DNA of 23,375 bases from a virus. Of this stretch, positions 14,099-20,302 are shown one piece after another (the first letter of the stretch is position 1; each line of letters begins with the position of its first letter). The stretch is taken from IMG/VR virus record IMGVR_UViG_3300032050_000838, positions 1 to 23,375 of that record; one strand, written 5' to 3'. Under the pieces are notes generated by a model that was not told where the DNA came from, ran no database searches, and was given only the letters and a program-made list of their open reading frames with translations. The translations under genes and the position numbers were made by a program.

Positions 14099-15518
14099 AA
14101 CAACACATGATGCATCAGTAACTCTTATAGAAGACGGAAACATATTATTTGCTGGACATGCTGAAAGATTTAGCAAAGAAAAAAATGACTGGTATACAAA
14201 TGACGAATTAATAGATTATGCATTGTCTTACGGAGAACCAGACAGAATAGCGTATTACGAACATAGATGGCTGAAGAAGGCGAGAATAATTACTCGTGGT
14301 GGCTTTGGCGGAGGAAAGCCCTATTATCTCAACAGAGCAGATTTGAAATGGGTGCCAAGAGAATCATTTAGCCACCACTACTCTCACGCTGCAGCAGGGT
14401 ACTACACAAGTAAATTTGATGACGCAGCAATAGTAGTCTTAGATGCAATAGGTGAATTTAACACAACATCTATTTGGGTAGGCGAAGGCTCTAACATAAA
14501 GTCAGTTGAGAAGAAAAACTATCCATTTAGTTTTGGTCTTTTCTACTCAGCCTTTACAAATCTTGTAGGACTAAAGCCTAACGAAGAAGAATATATCTTC
14601 ATGGGAATGGCGGCATATGGAGATTGGCGTAAGTATTATAAATACATAGAATCATATTTTGACAACAAAGATAGACAAGCATATAACTTCCATAGAGGAA
14701 TACATGACTGGCCAATTCCAATAACAGAGCAGGATAGATTTGATATTGCTGCTGCTGTACAACATGTTTATACAGTTAGGCTTTATGAATTTATGATGCA
14801 TGTTAAAAGAATAACTGGCAAGAAAAACCTTGTATTTATGGGTGGATGTGCTTTGAATTGTTCAGCCAATACAAGACTGTGGGAATTATTTGATGATATT
14901 TGGATCATGCCTAATCCTGGTGATGCAGGCTCTTCTTTAGGTGCCGCCGCAGCAGCGTATGGTAAGCATGTAAACTGGCAACATCCATATCTTGGCTATG
15001 ACTTAGGTGGTCCATATCCAGTAACAGATATTATTACAGGATTGATCAGAGACAAAGTAGTTGCTGTTGCTTCAGGCAGAGCAGAGTACGGTCCAAGGGC
15101 TTTGGGTAACAGAAGTATTCTGGCTGATCCAAGAGATCCTGATATCAAAGACAAAGTAAATTTAATTAAGAAGCGTGAACTATTTAGACCATTTGCTCCT
15201 GTAGTGATGGAAGAACATGCTCATAAATGGTTCAAGATGGACTTTACAAGTCCGTACATGCAGTATGCAGTAGAGTGCTTACAACCAGACAAGATTCCTG
15301 CTGTCGTTCACAAAGACGGTACTTCAAGAGTACAAACAGTCAATAAAGAACAACATCCAGGATTATACGAAGTGTTATCAAACTGGTATGCCATGACTGG
15401 AGTTCCAGTGTTGTTAAACACAAGCCTAAATATAAAAGGGCAACCTCTTCTCAATGACGAGAATGACATTGTTGAGTGGGAGAAAACTTACAATACAAAG
15501 ATAGCGGGGCGAAAATGA
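14076..15518 (+). CDS. O-carbamoyltransferase (NodU/CmcH/TobZ family)
   Basis: 480 residues, ATG 14076 after GGGGCG. The start KILGINETTHDASVTLIEDG is diagnostic of the family. The Kae1-like domain has the metal-binding HHYSHA motif (His100, 101, 104), followed by AIVVLDAIGE and FMGGCALNCSANTRLW. The C-terminal YrdC-like domain has GRAEYGPRALGNRSILADPR (from about 334) and FRPFAPVV. These enzymes make carbamoyl-adenylate from carbamoyl phosphate and ATP and carbamoylate a sugar hydroxyl, as in Nod factors, tobramycin and bleomycin. It is shorter than typical members (about 550-600), missing the last tail after LNTSLNIKGQP. It overlaps its neighbours on both sides (23 bases and 4 bases). Substrate is probably the cassette's glycan. 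Confidence 0.9.
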   Translation: MKILGINETTHDASVTLIEDGNILFAGHAERFSKEKNDWYTNDELIDYALSYGEPDRIAYYEHRWLKKARIITRGGFGGGKPYYLNRADLKWVPRESFSHHYSHAAAGYYTSKFDDAAIVVLDAIGEFNTTSIWVGEGSNIKSVEKKNYPFSFGLFYSAFTNLVGLKPNEEEYIFMGMAAYGDWRKYYKYIESYFDNKDRQAYNFHRGIHDWPIPITEQDRFDIAAAVQHVYTVRLYEFMMHVKRITGKKNLVFMGGCALNCSANTRLWELFDDIWIMPNPGDAGSSLGAAAAAYGKHVNWQHPYLGYDLGGPYPVTDIITGLIRDKVVAVASGRAEYGPRALGNRSILADPRDPDIKDKVNLIKKRELFRPFAPVVMEEHAHKWFKMDFTSPYMQYAVECLQPDKIPAVVHKDGTSRVQTVNKEQHPGLYEVLSNWYAMTGVPVLLNTSLNIKGQPLLNDENDIVEWEKTYNTKIAGRK

Positions 15519-16471
15519 AGACAGCATTAGTACTTGGAGCAGGCGGATTTATAGGTAGCCACTTAGTCAAAAGACTAAAAGAAGATGGCTTCTGGGTTCG
15601 TGGAGTAGATCTTAAACATCCAGAGCACTGGGAAACATACGCTGATGACTTTGTAATTGGAGATTTAAGAGATCCAAGCGTTATAGAAAAAGTAATGCCA
15701 ATAAGATTTGATGAAGTGTATCAATTGGCTGCTGACATGGGTGGAGCAGGTTATATCAACTCTGGAGATAATGACGCAGAGGTTATGGGTAATTCAATAC
15801 TCATAAATGTTAATGTTTTAAAACAAGCAGAGAAGGTAAGAGTTAAATCTATATTCTTTTCATCTACCGCTTGTGTGTATCCAGAATATAACCAGATGGA
15901 TCCAGGCAGCATAAACACAAGAGAAGATTCCGTATATCCAGCAGCACCTGACACAGAGTACGGTTGGGAAAAATTATTTAGTGAGCGTTTATATCTTGCC
16001 TACAATAGAAATTATGGCATGAAGAACAAGATAGCCAGATACCACAATGTATATGGACCATACGGTACATGGGATGGCGGTAAAGAAAAGGCACCAGCAG
16101 CAATTTGTCGTAAGGTAGCAAAAGCAACAGATGAAATAGAAATCTGGGGCGATGGTAATCAACATAGATCCTTCTTATACATTGATGAATGTATCAAAGC
16201 AACAGTAGATTTTTATAGACAAGACAAGTACTTTGAGCCAATAAATATTGGTTCTGAGAGAAATGTGTCTATAAATGAGTTGGTGGATATTGTCTGTGAA
16301 ATAGCAGGCAAGAAACTAACTAAGAAGCATGTGCCAGGTCCTCTTGGTGTCCATGCAAGAACTTCACACAATGAACTAATAACATCTGTGTTGGGTTACG
16401 CTCCAGATGAAAACTTGGAGTATGGCCTTACCCAGACTTATCAATGGATACAAGGAGAACTAAACAAATGA
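15515..16471 (+). CDS. GDP-mannose 3,5-epimerase-like NAD-dependent enzyme
   Basis: 318 residues from ATG 15515, which overlaps the previous TGA; GGGGCG lies just upstream, while a GTG at 15476 lacks a site and would be internal to the previous gene. It is an extended short-chain dehydrogenase: GAGGFIG (8-14) for NAD, Cys120 in SSTACVYPE, catalytic Tyr149-x3-Lys153, and the segment NVYGPYGTWDGGKEKAPAA (about 178-196), near-diagnostic of plant GDP-mannose 3,5-epimerase, where Cys and the Lys of EKAPAA are catalytic. Later blocks GDGNQHRSFLYIDEC and NIGSE also match. The product would be GDP-L-galactose, with GDP-L-gulose by partial reaction. Host GDP-mannose would be the source. Confidence 0.87.
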   Translation: MKTALVLGAGGFIGSHLVKRLKEDGFWVRGVDLKHPEHWETYADDFVIGDLRDPSVIEKVMPIRFDEVYQLAADMGGAGYINSGDNDAEVMGNSILINVNVLKQAEKVRVKSIFFSSTACVYPEYNQMDPGSINTREDSVYPAAPDTEYGWEKLFSERLYLAYNRNYGMKNKIARYHNVYGPYGTWDGGKEKAPAAICRKVAKATDEIEIWGDGNQHRSFLYIDECIKATVDFYRQDKYFEPINIGSERNVSINELVDIVCEIAGKKLTKKHVPGPLGVHARTSHNELITSVLGYAPDENLEYGLTQTYQWIQGELNK

Positions 16472-16704
16472 GCATAGAGCAGTGGGCAGGCTTTATAGTA
16501 TCTGCAATCACCATAGCAGTAGCGTTTGCGGGATCCGTAAGGTTTCTCGTGAAACATTATTTATCTGAGTTGAAGCCTAATGGTGGCTCAAGCATAAAAG
16601 ATCAGGTAAATAGATTAGAGGCAAGAATGGATCAAATTATGGTGCTTCTAATAGAATCAAATCAACCCAAGAAAAAGAAAACATTTCAAACAAAGGGCGA
16701 GTAA
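16468..16704 (+). CDS. Holin-like membrane protein (one TM plus coiled coil)
   Basis: 78 residues; ATG 16468 overlaps the epimerase TGA as ATGA and AGGAG at 16453-16457 lies upstream. One transmembrane segment (about 5-30, WAGFIVSAITIAVAFAGSVRF) is followed by a short linker, an amphipathic coiled coil (about 46-66, IKDQVNRLEARMDQIMVLL) and a basic tail. This order directly before the endolysin is common in phages; I recall it in many lysis cassettes. It may be the holin or a pinholin/antiholin; the 17173 protein is the competing holin. Membrane topology is clear, lysis role inferred. Confidence 0.68.
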   Translation: MSIEQWAGFIVSAITIAVAFAGSVRFLVKHYLSELKPNGGSSIKDQVNRLEARMDQIMVLLIESNQPKKKKTFQTKGE

Positions 16705-17180
16705 TGCAAAAATCACAAAATGGATGGCCAGCATCTAAAGATCAAAAAGAAATAGACATACAGATCTTTAAAATAAAGGGCACTGACAGGAAAATGAGAC
16801 TACAGAAAGACGCAGGAGTAATCTTGACTGCCTTTGCTGCTGAGTTTCATGCTCAGGTAGAACCTATTGATGAGGGAGTGTTTGACGATTGGGCATACGC
16901 CTATAGGGATGTTAGAGGTAGTGATTCTGATTTATCAAATCACGCATCAGGAACAGCCATAGATCTAAACGCTACTAAGCATCCATTACATGCGGAAAAT
17001 ACTTTTACAAAGCAGCAGGCTCGTATCATAAGAGAGTTGTGCAGCAAGTACGGAATTCGTTGGGGCGGAGACTATGCAAAGCGCAAAGACGAAATGCATT
17101 TTGAGATAGTTGAAACACCTGACGAAGTAAAAGCAAGAATAAAAAATATGGGGCTAAGAAGGAGTAAGAAAAATGGCTAA
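16704..17180 (+). CDS. Endolysin, M15 (VanY-like) peptidase
   Basis: 158 residues, ATG 16704 overlapping the previous stop by one base, with GGGCGA upstream. The zinc peptidase motifs are clear: SNHASGTAIDLNA (His80, Asp87, the S-x-H-x-x-G-x-A-x-D signature) and EMHFEI (His132, with Glu130 as likely base). The enzyme would cut the peptide stems of peptidoglycan at lysis. The N-terminal 60 residues look like a substrate-side helix rather than a binding domain; no signal peptide is present, so release needs a holin. Adjacent to two membrane proteins and a transglycosylase. Confidence 0.9.
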   Translation: MQKSQNGWPASKDQKEIDIQIFKIKGTDRKMRLQKDAGVILTAFAAEFHAQVEPIDEGVFDDWAYAYRDVRGSDSDLSNHASGTAIDLNATKHPLHAENTFTKQQARIIRELCSKYGIRWGGDYAKRKDEMHFEIVETPDEVKARIKNMGLRRSKKNG

Positions 17181-17388
17181 AGCCAAAATCGTAAAGTCCA
17201 ATAAAGAAAAAGCAATTGCAATGGCCCAGTCATGGGCAAGAGCATCATTTGCCTCAGTTGTAGCCCTCTACATGAGCGGAATCACTGATCCAAAGGTATT
17301 AGCAAACGCATTTTTAGCAGGCTTGCTTGCACCTTTAGCAAAGGCTCTACAGCCAAATGAAAAAGAGTTTGGCGTAAATAGCAAATAA
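17173..17388 (+). CDS. Holin candidate (two short hydrophobic helices)
   Basis: 71 residues, ATG 17173 overlapping the endolysin end by 8 bases, with AAGGAG at 17159-17164. After a basic N-terminus comes SWARASFASVVALYMSG (about 17-33), a loop with ITDPK, then LANAFLAGLLAPLAKAL (about 39-55) and a polar tail. This W-x-R-A, S-G-loop, small-residue-helix pattern fits holins next to endolysins in actinophages and cyanophages. The segments are short but suitable for a two-helix holin. It could alternatively be an antiholin of the 16468 protein. Confidence 0.7.
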   Translation: MAKAKIVKSNKEKAIAMAQSWARASFASVVALYMSGITDPKVLANAFLAGLLAPLAKALQPNEKEFGVNSK

Positions 17389-17398
17389 CTGCTATACT
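17369..17398 (+). promoter_or_regulatory. Predicted promoter of a short transcript
   Basis: TTGGCG (17369-17374), 18-base spacer, TATACT (17393-17398) with extended TGC. The -10 and next bases (17393-17411) match 20326-20344 at 18 of 19 positions, supporting a real initiation region. It lies over the end of the holin gene. Confidence 0.5.
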
Positions 17399-17404
17399 TA
17401 TACT

Positions 17405-17483
17405 ATGCAGTCAGGTCACACTCACACTTAAGGGAATTTGGACTATCACTGCAGAGGGCCTGGAAGCAATTCTGGGCCTTTTT
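17405..17483 (+). ncRNA. Candidate short RNA (~79 nt), promoter to terminator
   Basis: Predicted start near 17405 (7 bases after TATACT) and end at the terminator T-run. The first bases form a 6-bp stem TGCAGT/ACTGCA (17406-17411 with 17448-17453) directly next to the terminator hairpin. No ORF of useful length lies inside. It could be a small regulatory RNA, or a leader ended by attenuation. Existence of promoter and terminator is moderately supported; the RNA itself is inferred. Confidence 0.4.
17455..17483 (+). terminator. Rho-independent terminator after the endolysin-holin genes
   Basis: Bases 17455-17465 pair with 17470-17480 (11 bp, three G-U) around the GNRA-type loop GCAA, followed by TTT and an overall run of five T. 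A classic intrinsic terminator shape. It ends the late lysis transcript and the candidate short RNA. Confidence 0.8.
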
Positions 17484-17562
17484 AACATAACGGGACAACC
17501 AAGGCCTGAAAGTGTCTGAAATCGCCTTATACGGCTTTTAAAGGGCATCTGGAAGGAAACTC

Positions 17563-17604
17563 ATGGGGCGATTCATGGGGCTAACCAAGGAGAATACCTA
17601 TTAA
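17563..17604 (+). CDS. Possible 13-codon minicistron coupled to the transglycosylase
   Basis: ATG 17563 with GGAAGGAA (17551-17558) upstream encodes MGRFMGLTKENTY and stops at TAA 17602-17604, overlapping the ATT start of the next gene (17600). It is too short to judge by composition. Its interest lies in position: a stop-start overlap would deliver terminating ribosomes to the weak ATT codon. Confidence 0.35.
   Translation: MGRFMGLTKENTY
17587..17592 (+). promoter_or_regulatory. Ribosome-binding site that selects an ATT start
   Basis: A perfect AAGGAG at 17587-17592 ends 7 bases before ATT 17600. No ATG, GTG or TTG exists in that frame before 17711, so this site decides the start of the transglycosylase. 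Confidence 0.65.
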
Positions 17605-18001
17605 TAAAAATACAATAATCGGAGGATTATTTGTAGTCATAGCAGTTTTATTATTACAAGTAAGTACTCCACAACCAGCAGTTCCAGTAGTTTATGAGCC
17701 AAGACCTCCAATGATGCAGGTCAATGCAAAGGCGGTAGCGAAAGAATTGCTAACAAAAGAACAATTCTCATGCTTTACCAAGTTGATAGGAAAAGAATCA
17801 GCCTGGAATCCTAAAGCAGAAAATCCAATTTCTACAGCCAGTGGAATAGGCCAAATGCTTGATTCAACTTACGAAGGATTAGGCATGAAAAAATCCAATG
17901 CGGGAATAGCACAATTAGTTGCTACCCTTTCATATATTTCAAGAAGACATGTTCATCCATGTAATGCATGGGAACACTTCAAAAATAAAGGCTGGTATTA
18001 G
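17600..18001 (+). CDS. Membrane-anchored lytic transglycosylase, ATT start
   Basis: 133 residues if initiated at ATT 17600. The extra N-terminus is MNKNTIIGGLFVVIAVLLLQ: a short basic-polar head and one transmembrane segment or uncleaved signal, then a Pro-rich linker (22-39). Starting at ATG 17711 would give 96 residues lacking export signal. The domain (about 48-133) is a small SLT-type lysozyme fold: Glu66 in IGKESAWNPKA as catalytic acid, then NPISTASGIGQMLDSTY, the conserved G-x-x-Q-x element, and two Cys (58, 121) that may form a disulfide outside the cell. It would cleave glycan strands, complementing the M15 endopeptidase. It lies in its own unit after a terminator. Confidence 0.78.
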   Translation: MNKNTIIGGLFVVIAVLLLQVSTPQPAVPVVYEPRPPMMQVNAKAVAKELLTKEQFSCFTKLIGKESAWNPKAENPISTASGIGQMLDSTYEGLGMKKSNAGIAQLVATLSYISRRHVHPCNAWEHFKNKGWY

Positions 18002-18004
18002 AGT

Positions 18005-18034
18005 TTGACATGATACAAGTCGTGATGGTATAAT
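18005..18034 (+). promoter_or_regulatory. Consensus sigma70 promoter
   Basis: TTGACA (18005-18010), 18-base spacer, TATAAT (18029-18034) with extended TGG. Both hexamers are perfect consensus, the strongest promoter in the window. Predicted start 18041. Confidence 0.82.
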
Positions 18035-18040
18035 AATTAT

Positions 18041-18137
18041 ATTGGTTGCCATAATCAATAATAAATGTCAGAACACCTCCTGACTATAGCCTCCAAGGTA
18101 GTTATCTCAATTTCCGCCTTGGAGGTTATTTTTTTTT
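18041..18137 (+). ncRNA. Candidate small RNA (~97 nt) with anti-Shine-Dalgarno loop
   Basis: Driven by a perfect promoter and ended by a strong terminator. Three hairpins: one beginning at the predicted first base (18041-18047 with 18053-18059, one G-U); one with stem GTCAG/CTGAC (18067-18071, 18080-18084) and loop AACACCTC; and the terminator stem. Bases 18074-18081 read CACCTCCT, identical to the 16S rRNA anti-Shine-Dalgarno core, partly exposed in the second loop. C-rich loops that pair with Shine-Dalgarno sequences are a known design of Gram-positive small RNAs. No ORF with a ribosome-binding site fits inside. Function is inferred. Confidence 0.6.
18088..18137 (+). terminator. Strong Rho-independent terminator
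   Basis: Bases 18088-18098 pair with 18117-18127 (11 bp, one G-U; core CCTCCAAGG/CCTTGGAGG), 18-base loop, then nine consecutive T (18129-18137). Ends the candidate small RNA. Confidence 0.88.
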
Positions 18138-18145
18138 GCGGGAAT

Positions 18146-18174
18146 TTGCAATAGAAAAACTCATCTGCTACAAT
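18146..18174 (+). promoter_or_regulatory. Predicted promoter after the small RNA terminator
   Basis: TTGCAA (18146-18151), 17-base spacer, TACAAT (18169-18174) with extended TGC. Predicted start 18181, exactly the first base of a hairpin with stem AAGAGT/ACTCTT (18181-18186, 18201-18206). It probably drives 18586 and the genes after it. Confidence 0.65.
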
Positions 18175-18585
18175 AGTACCAAGAGTCTATATGGAAAGTC
18201 ACTCTTTAAAAAGACTGCCAAACAACTGAATAGATAAATATGGACATAAGTATACGACGAGCACACATAGTTTTATACGCAAGAAGGTTTCTTTACAAAG
18301 GCGTTTATCCCTTCGTTCATATTAGAAAAAATTATAAATCTACAAAACAATGTAGCCTATCCACATTTGGTCGTGTCACTGGGAGGATCAAAGTGTTGTG
18401 TGTTAAATATAGAAATATATTTAGTGAACGCTCCAGGTCAATGAATTATCATTGGATTTAATGTTTTAGGTGTTATATAGTTCCTTATATATAATATTAA
18501 AAAGCCAATTCATTAGAGGACACAAGGATAGGGCCTTTGCATGTTTAAATATTAAAAATTATATTTAGACAATTCAGGAGGAAAT
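18175..18585 (+). other. Gene-poor leader of about 410 bases
   Basis: Between the promoter at 18146 and the ORF at 18586 I see a 5' hairpin and no convincing gene. A 73-codon frame (18240-18461, starting ATG) has no Shine-Dalgarno, and its product is Arg/Lys/Tyr-rich (MDISIRRAHIVLYARR...), with rare-looking codons for this phage; a real small protein cannot be excluded. The remainder is AT-rich. A structured long 5' leader or an undetected RNA is possible. I found no tRNA cloverleaf. Confidence 0.4.
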
Positions 18586-18693
18586 ATGATGAAGTATATT
18601 ATTGGTGGTTGTGCTTTAGGAATAATTTTAGGCAATTTAACAATTGGGCTTGGAGCAGCCTTTGCCCTTTATCTTTGGACAGGTAACAAATGA
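18586..18693 (+). CDS. Small hydrophobic membrane peptide (35 aa)
   Basis: AGGAGG at 18576-18581 precedes two adjacent ATGs (18586 and 18589); the second has the better 7-base spacing. The product, about 34-35 residues, is essentially one Gly-rich transmembrane helix (YIIGGCALGIILGNLTIGLG, then AAFALYLW) with a polar end. The stop overlaps the next ATG as ATGA. Function unknown; small single-helix phage peptides can modulate membrane complexes or lysis, but nothing here decides it. Confidence 0.65.
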   Translation: MMKYIIGGCALGIILGNLTIGLGAAFALYLWTGNK

Positions 18694-18914
18694 AAGAACC
18701 AGGATTGCTATCAAGATTTTGGAAACACAACAATGAATCAGATATAAATAACATGACTGATGAAGAAGTGCTACAATTAGTAGATGAATATCTTGAAAGA
18801 TACATCACTGCTTACCAAAAGCGGAATCCAGGAAAAGACTTACCTAACATAGGTAGTACACTTGCAGATGTAAGAAACAAACGATATAACGGAGACAACT
18901 ATGGAAAACAATAA
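18690..18914 (+). CDS. Hypothetical protein (74 aa)
   Basis: ATG 18690 overlaps the previous TGA. The product has a short N-terminus with KEPGLLSRFWKH, an acidic helix MTDEEVLQLVDEYLERYITAY (about 22-42) and a polar C-terminus with PNIGSTLADVRNKRY. It overlaps the following gene by 14 bases. I recognise no domain and no metal or catalytic motif. Real because of tight packing and good frame, function unknown. Confidence 0.6.
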   Translation: MKEPGLLSRFWKHNNESDINNMTDEEVLQLVDEYLERYITAYQKRNPGKDLPNIGSTLADVRNKRYNGDNYGKQ

Positions 18915-19095
18915 ATGGCAGTTTGTTGATGGAGACATTATTCTGTCATCAGATGATCCACAGCAATTAGAAATGGCAAATCAATGGATTTTGAATTTGA
19001 CGCAGTTAATACGACAACAAGTAATGGAGGAACTGAGCAATGGGAGGACCAATAATGAATATGAACAACCAGAACTACCAGAAGTACCCTGCTGA
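18901..19095 (+). CDS. Hypothetical protein (64 aa)
   Basis: ATG 18901 after GGAGAC, inside the end of the previous gene. It reads WQFVDGDIILSSDDP, then a helix QLEMANQWILNLTQLIRQQVMEEL (about 22-45), and an acidic/Pro-rich tail. The tail of this gene overlaps the next ORF by 41 bases. No family recognised. Confidence 0.55.
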   Translation: MENNKWQFVDGDIILSSDDPQQLEMANQWILNLTQLIRQQVMEELSNGRTNNEYEQPELPEVPC

Positions 19096-19213
19096 GGAAT
19101 TGATTGGAATCAAGATAGCATTAATCAATGCACTTGAGCAATTAGATTTTCTTATTTACAATATGGAACAAGATCTGATTGAATGCGATTGTGAAGACGG
19201 TTGCTGTAAGTAA
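19055..19213 (+). CDS. Small protein with cysteine cluster (52 aa)
   Basis: ATG 19055 with GGGAGG at 19042-19047; stop TAA at 19211-19213 overlaps the next ATG. The 52-residue product has an Asn/Gln/Tyr-rich head, a helix (about 13-42, AEELIGIKIALINALEQLDF) and a C-terminal ECDCEDGCCK with four cysteines in nine residues. The cluster could bind metal or form disulfides. Ribosome-binding site and stop-start overlap support translation. Unknown function. Confidence 0.6.
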   Translation: MNMNNQNYQKYPAEELIGIKIALINALEQLDFLIYNMEQDLIECDCEDGCCK

Positions 19214-20271
19214 TGCGTTTCCACTTAGTTGCTTTACCTCATACACAAGTAACCAAAGAGTTCAGTAGTTGCGCTTATACCGAAAAAGTTATTGGATTTG
19301 CCAACATGATGACTTCCCTTGGTCATGAGGTATTTCTATATGGCTCTGGTCCAGGTACAGATGCAAATGTGACAGACTACATTCAATGCTTACCAGAACA
19401 AGATAGATTAGAAGCAGTAGGAGACAAGCACTATACATCTGCTTCATTTGATAACACTCTTCCACATTGGCAGATATTTAATCGTAATGCCATTCAAACA
19501 ATTGCAAGACACATTCAACAAAAAGATTTTATCTGCCTTATAGGAGGCACTGCTCAAAAGCCAATAGCAGATGCATTTCCTGATCATATGTCAGTAGAAT
19601 GGGGCATTGGTTACTCTGGAGTATTTGCTAAATATAAAGTCTTTGAATCAAACACATGGCGTTCTGCTGTGTCAGCACAATTTAGAAATGCTGCATCTAT
19701 TGATATTAATTTCTTTGATGGCGTTGTAAATGGTTATTACGATGTAGAAGATTTTCCGATGCAGTTAGAGAAAAAAGATTATTATCTTTATATGGGTCGT
19801 ATGACTCAACGCAAAGGCGTAGACATAGCAAGCCAAGCCTGTGAACGATTAGGCGTTAAATTAATTATGGCAGGATCTGGAGACTATATTCCACCTTATG
19901 GAACTTACATAGGTGAGGTAAAGGCTAACGACAGGGCTGCTTTACTTGGTGGAGCAATTGCTACATTTACACCAACCATCTATCAGGAACCCTTCTGTAA
20001 TGTTCATATCCAGTCTATGGCCACAGGAACACCTGTCATAACAACTGATATGGGTATCTTCACAGAAACCGTCCAAAACGGCTTTAATGGCTTTAGATGC
20101 AATACTCTGGCTCAGTTTATTGAGGCGGCGGAACTGGTAAAGAAATTAGATCCAAGGAAAATAGCCACAGACACATATGCAAAATACTCTACTGATATGA
20201 TTAGATATCAATTTGAGGCATATTTTAAGAGATTATTAACATTATGGGAAGATGGATTTTATCAAGTTTGA
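19213..20271 (+). CDS. Glycosyltransferase, GT4 family (GT-B fold)
   Basis: 352 residues. The N-terminal half is acceptor-binding (HLVALPHTQVTKEF, ANMMTSLGHEVFLYG); the C-terminal donor domain has LYMGRMTQRKGVDIA, KLIMAGSG and EPFCNVHIQSMATGTPVITTD, then the conserved ETVQNGFNGFRC. The classical E-x7-E donor motif has its second Glu replaced by Gln in EPFCNVHIQ. It is separated from the main cassette by the lysis region and lies after three small genes. NDP-sugar unknown; targets could be the virion glycan, DNA or host envelope. No membrane segment. Assignment to GT4 is firm. Confidence 0.85.
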   Translation: MRFHLVALPHTQVTKEFSSCAYTEKVIGFANMMTSLGHEVFLYGSGPGTDANVTDYIQCLPEQDRLEAVGDKHYTSASFDNTLPHWQIFNRNAIQTIARHIQQKDFICLIGGTAQKPIADAFPDHMSVEWGIGYSGVFAKYKVFESNTWRSAVSAQFRNAASIDINFFDGVVNGYYDVEDFPMQLEKKDYYLYMGRMTQRKGVDIASQACERLGVKLIMAGSGDYIPPYGTYIGEVKANDRAALLGGAIATFTPTIYQEPFCNVHIQSMATGTPVITTDMGIFTETVQNGFNGFRCNTLAQFIEAAELVKKLDPRKIATDTYAKYSTDMIRYQFEAYFKRLLTLWEDGFYQV

Positions 20272-20302
20272 CCAGTCATGTCTGATAAATATGGCTAAGA
20301 GT

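Noticed and set aside
15476-15514. Upstream GTG start for the epimerase
   Set aside because: No ribosome-binding site, overlaps the carbamoyltransferase; the Rossmann strand normally starts at MKTALVLG, ATG 15515.
17520-17545. Small GCC/GGC hairpin followed by TTTT as a further terminator
   Set aside because: Only three strong base pairs; too weak to support.
18175-18585. tRNA or tmRNA in the gene-poor leader
   Set aside because: No T-arm consensus, no cloverleaf, no CCA end found by eye.
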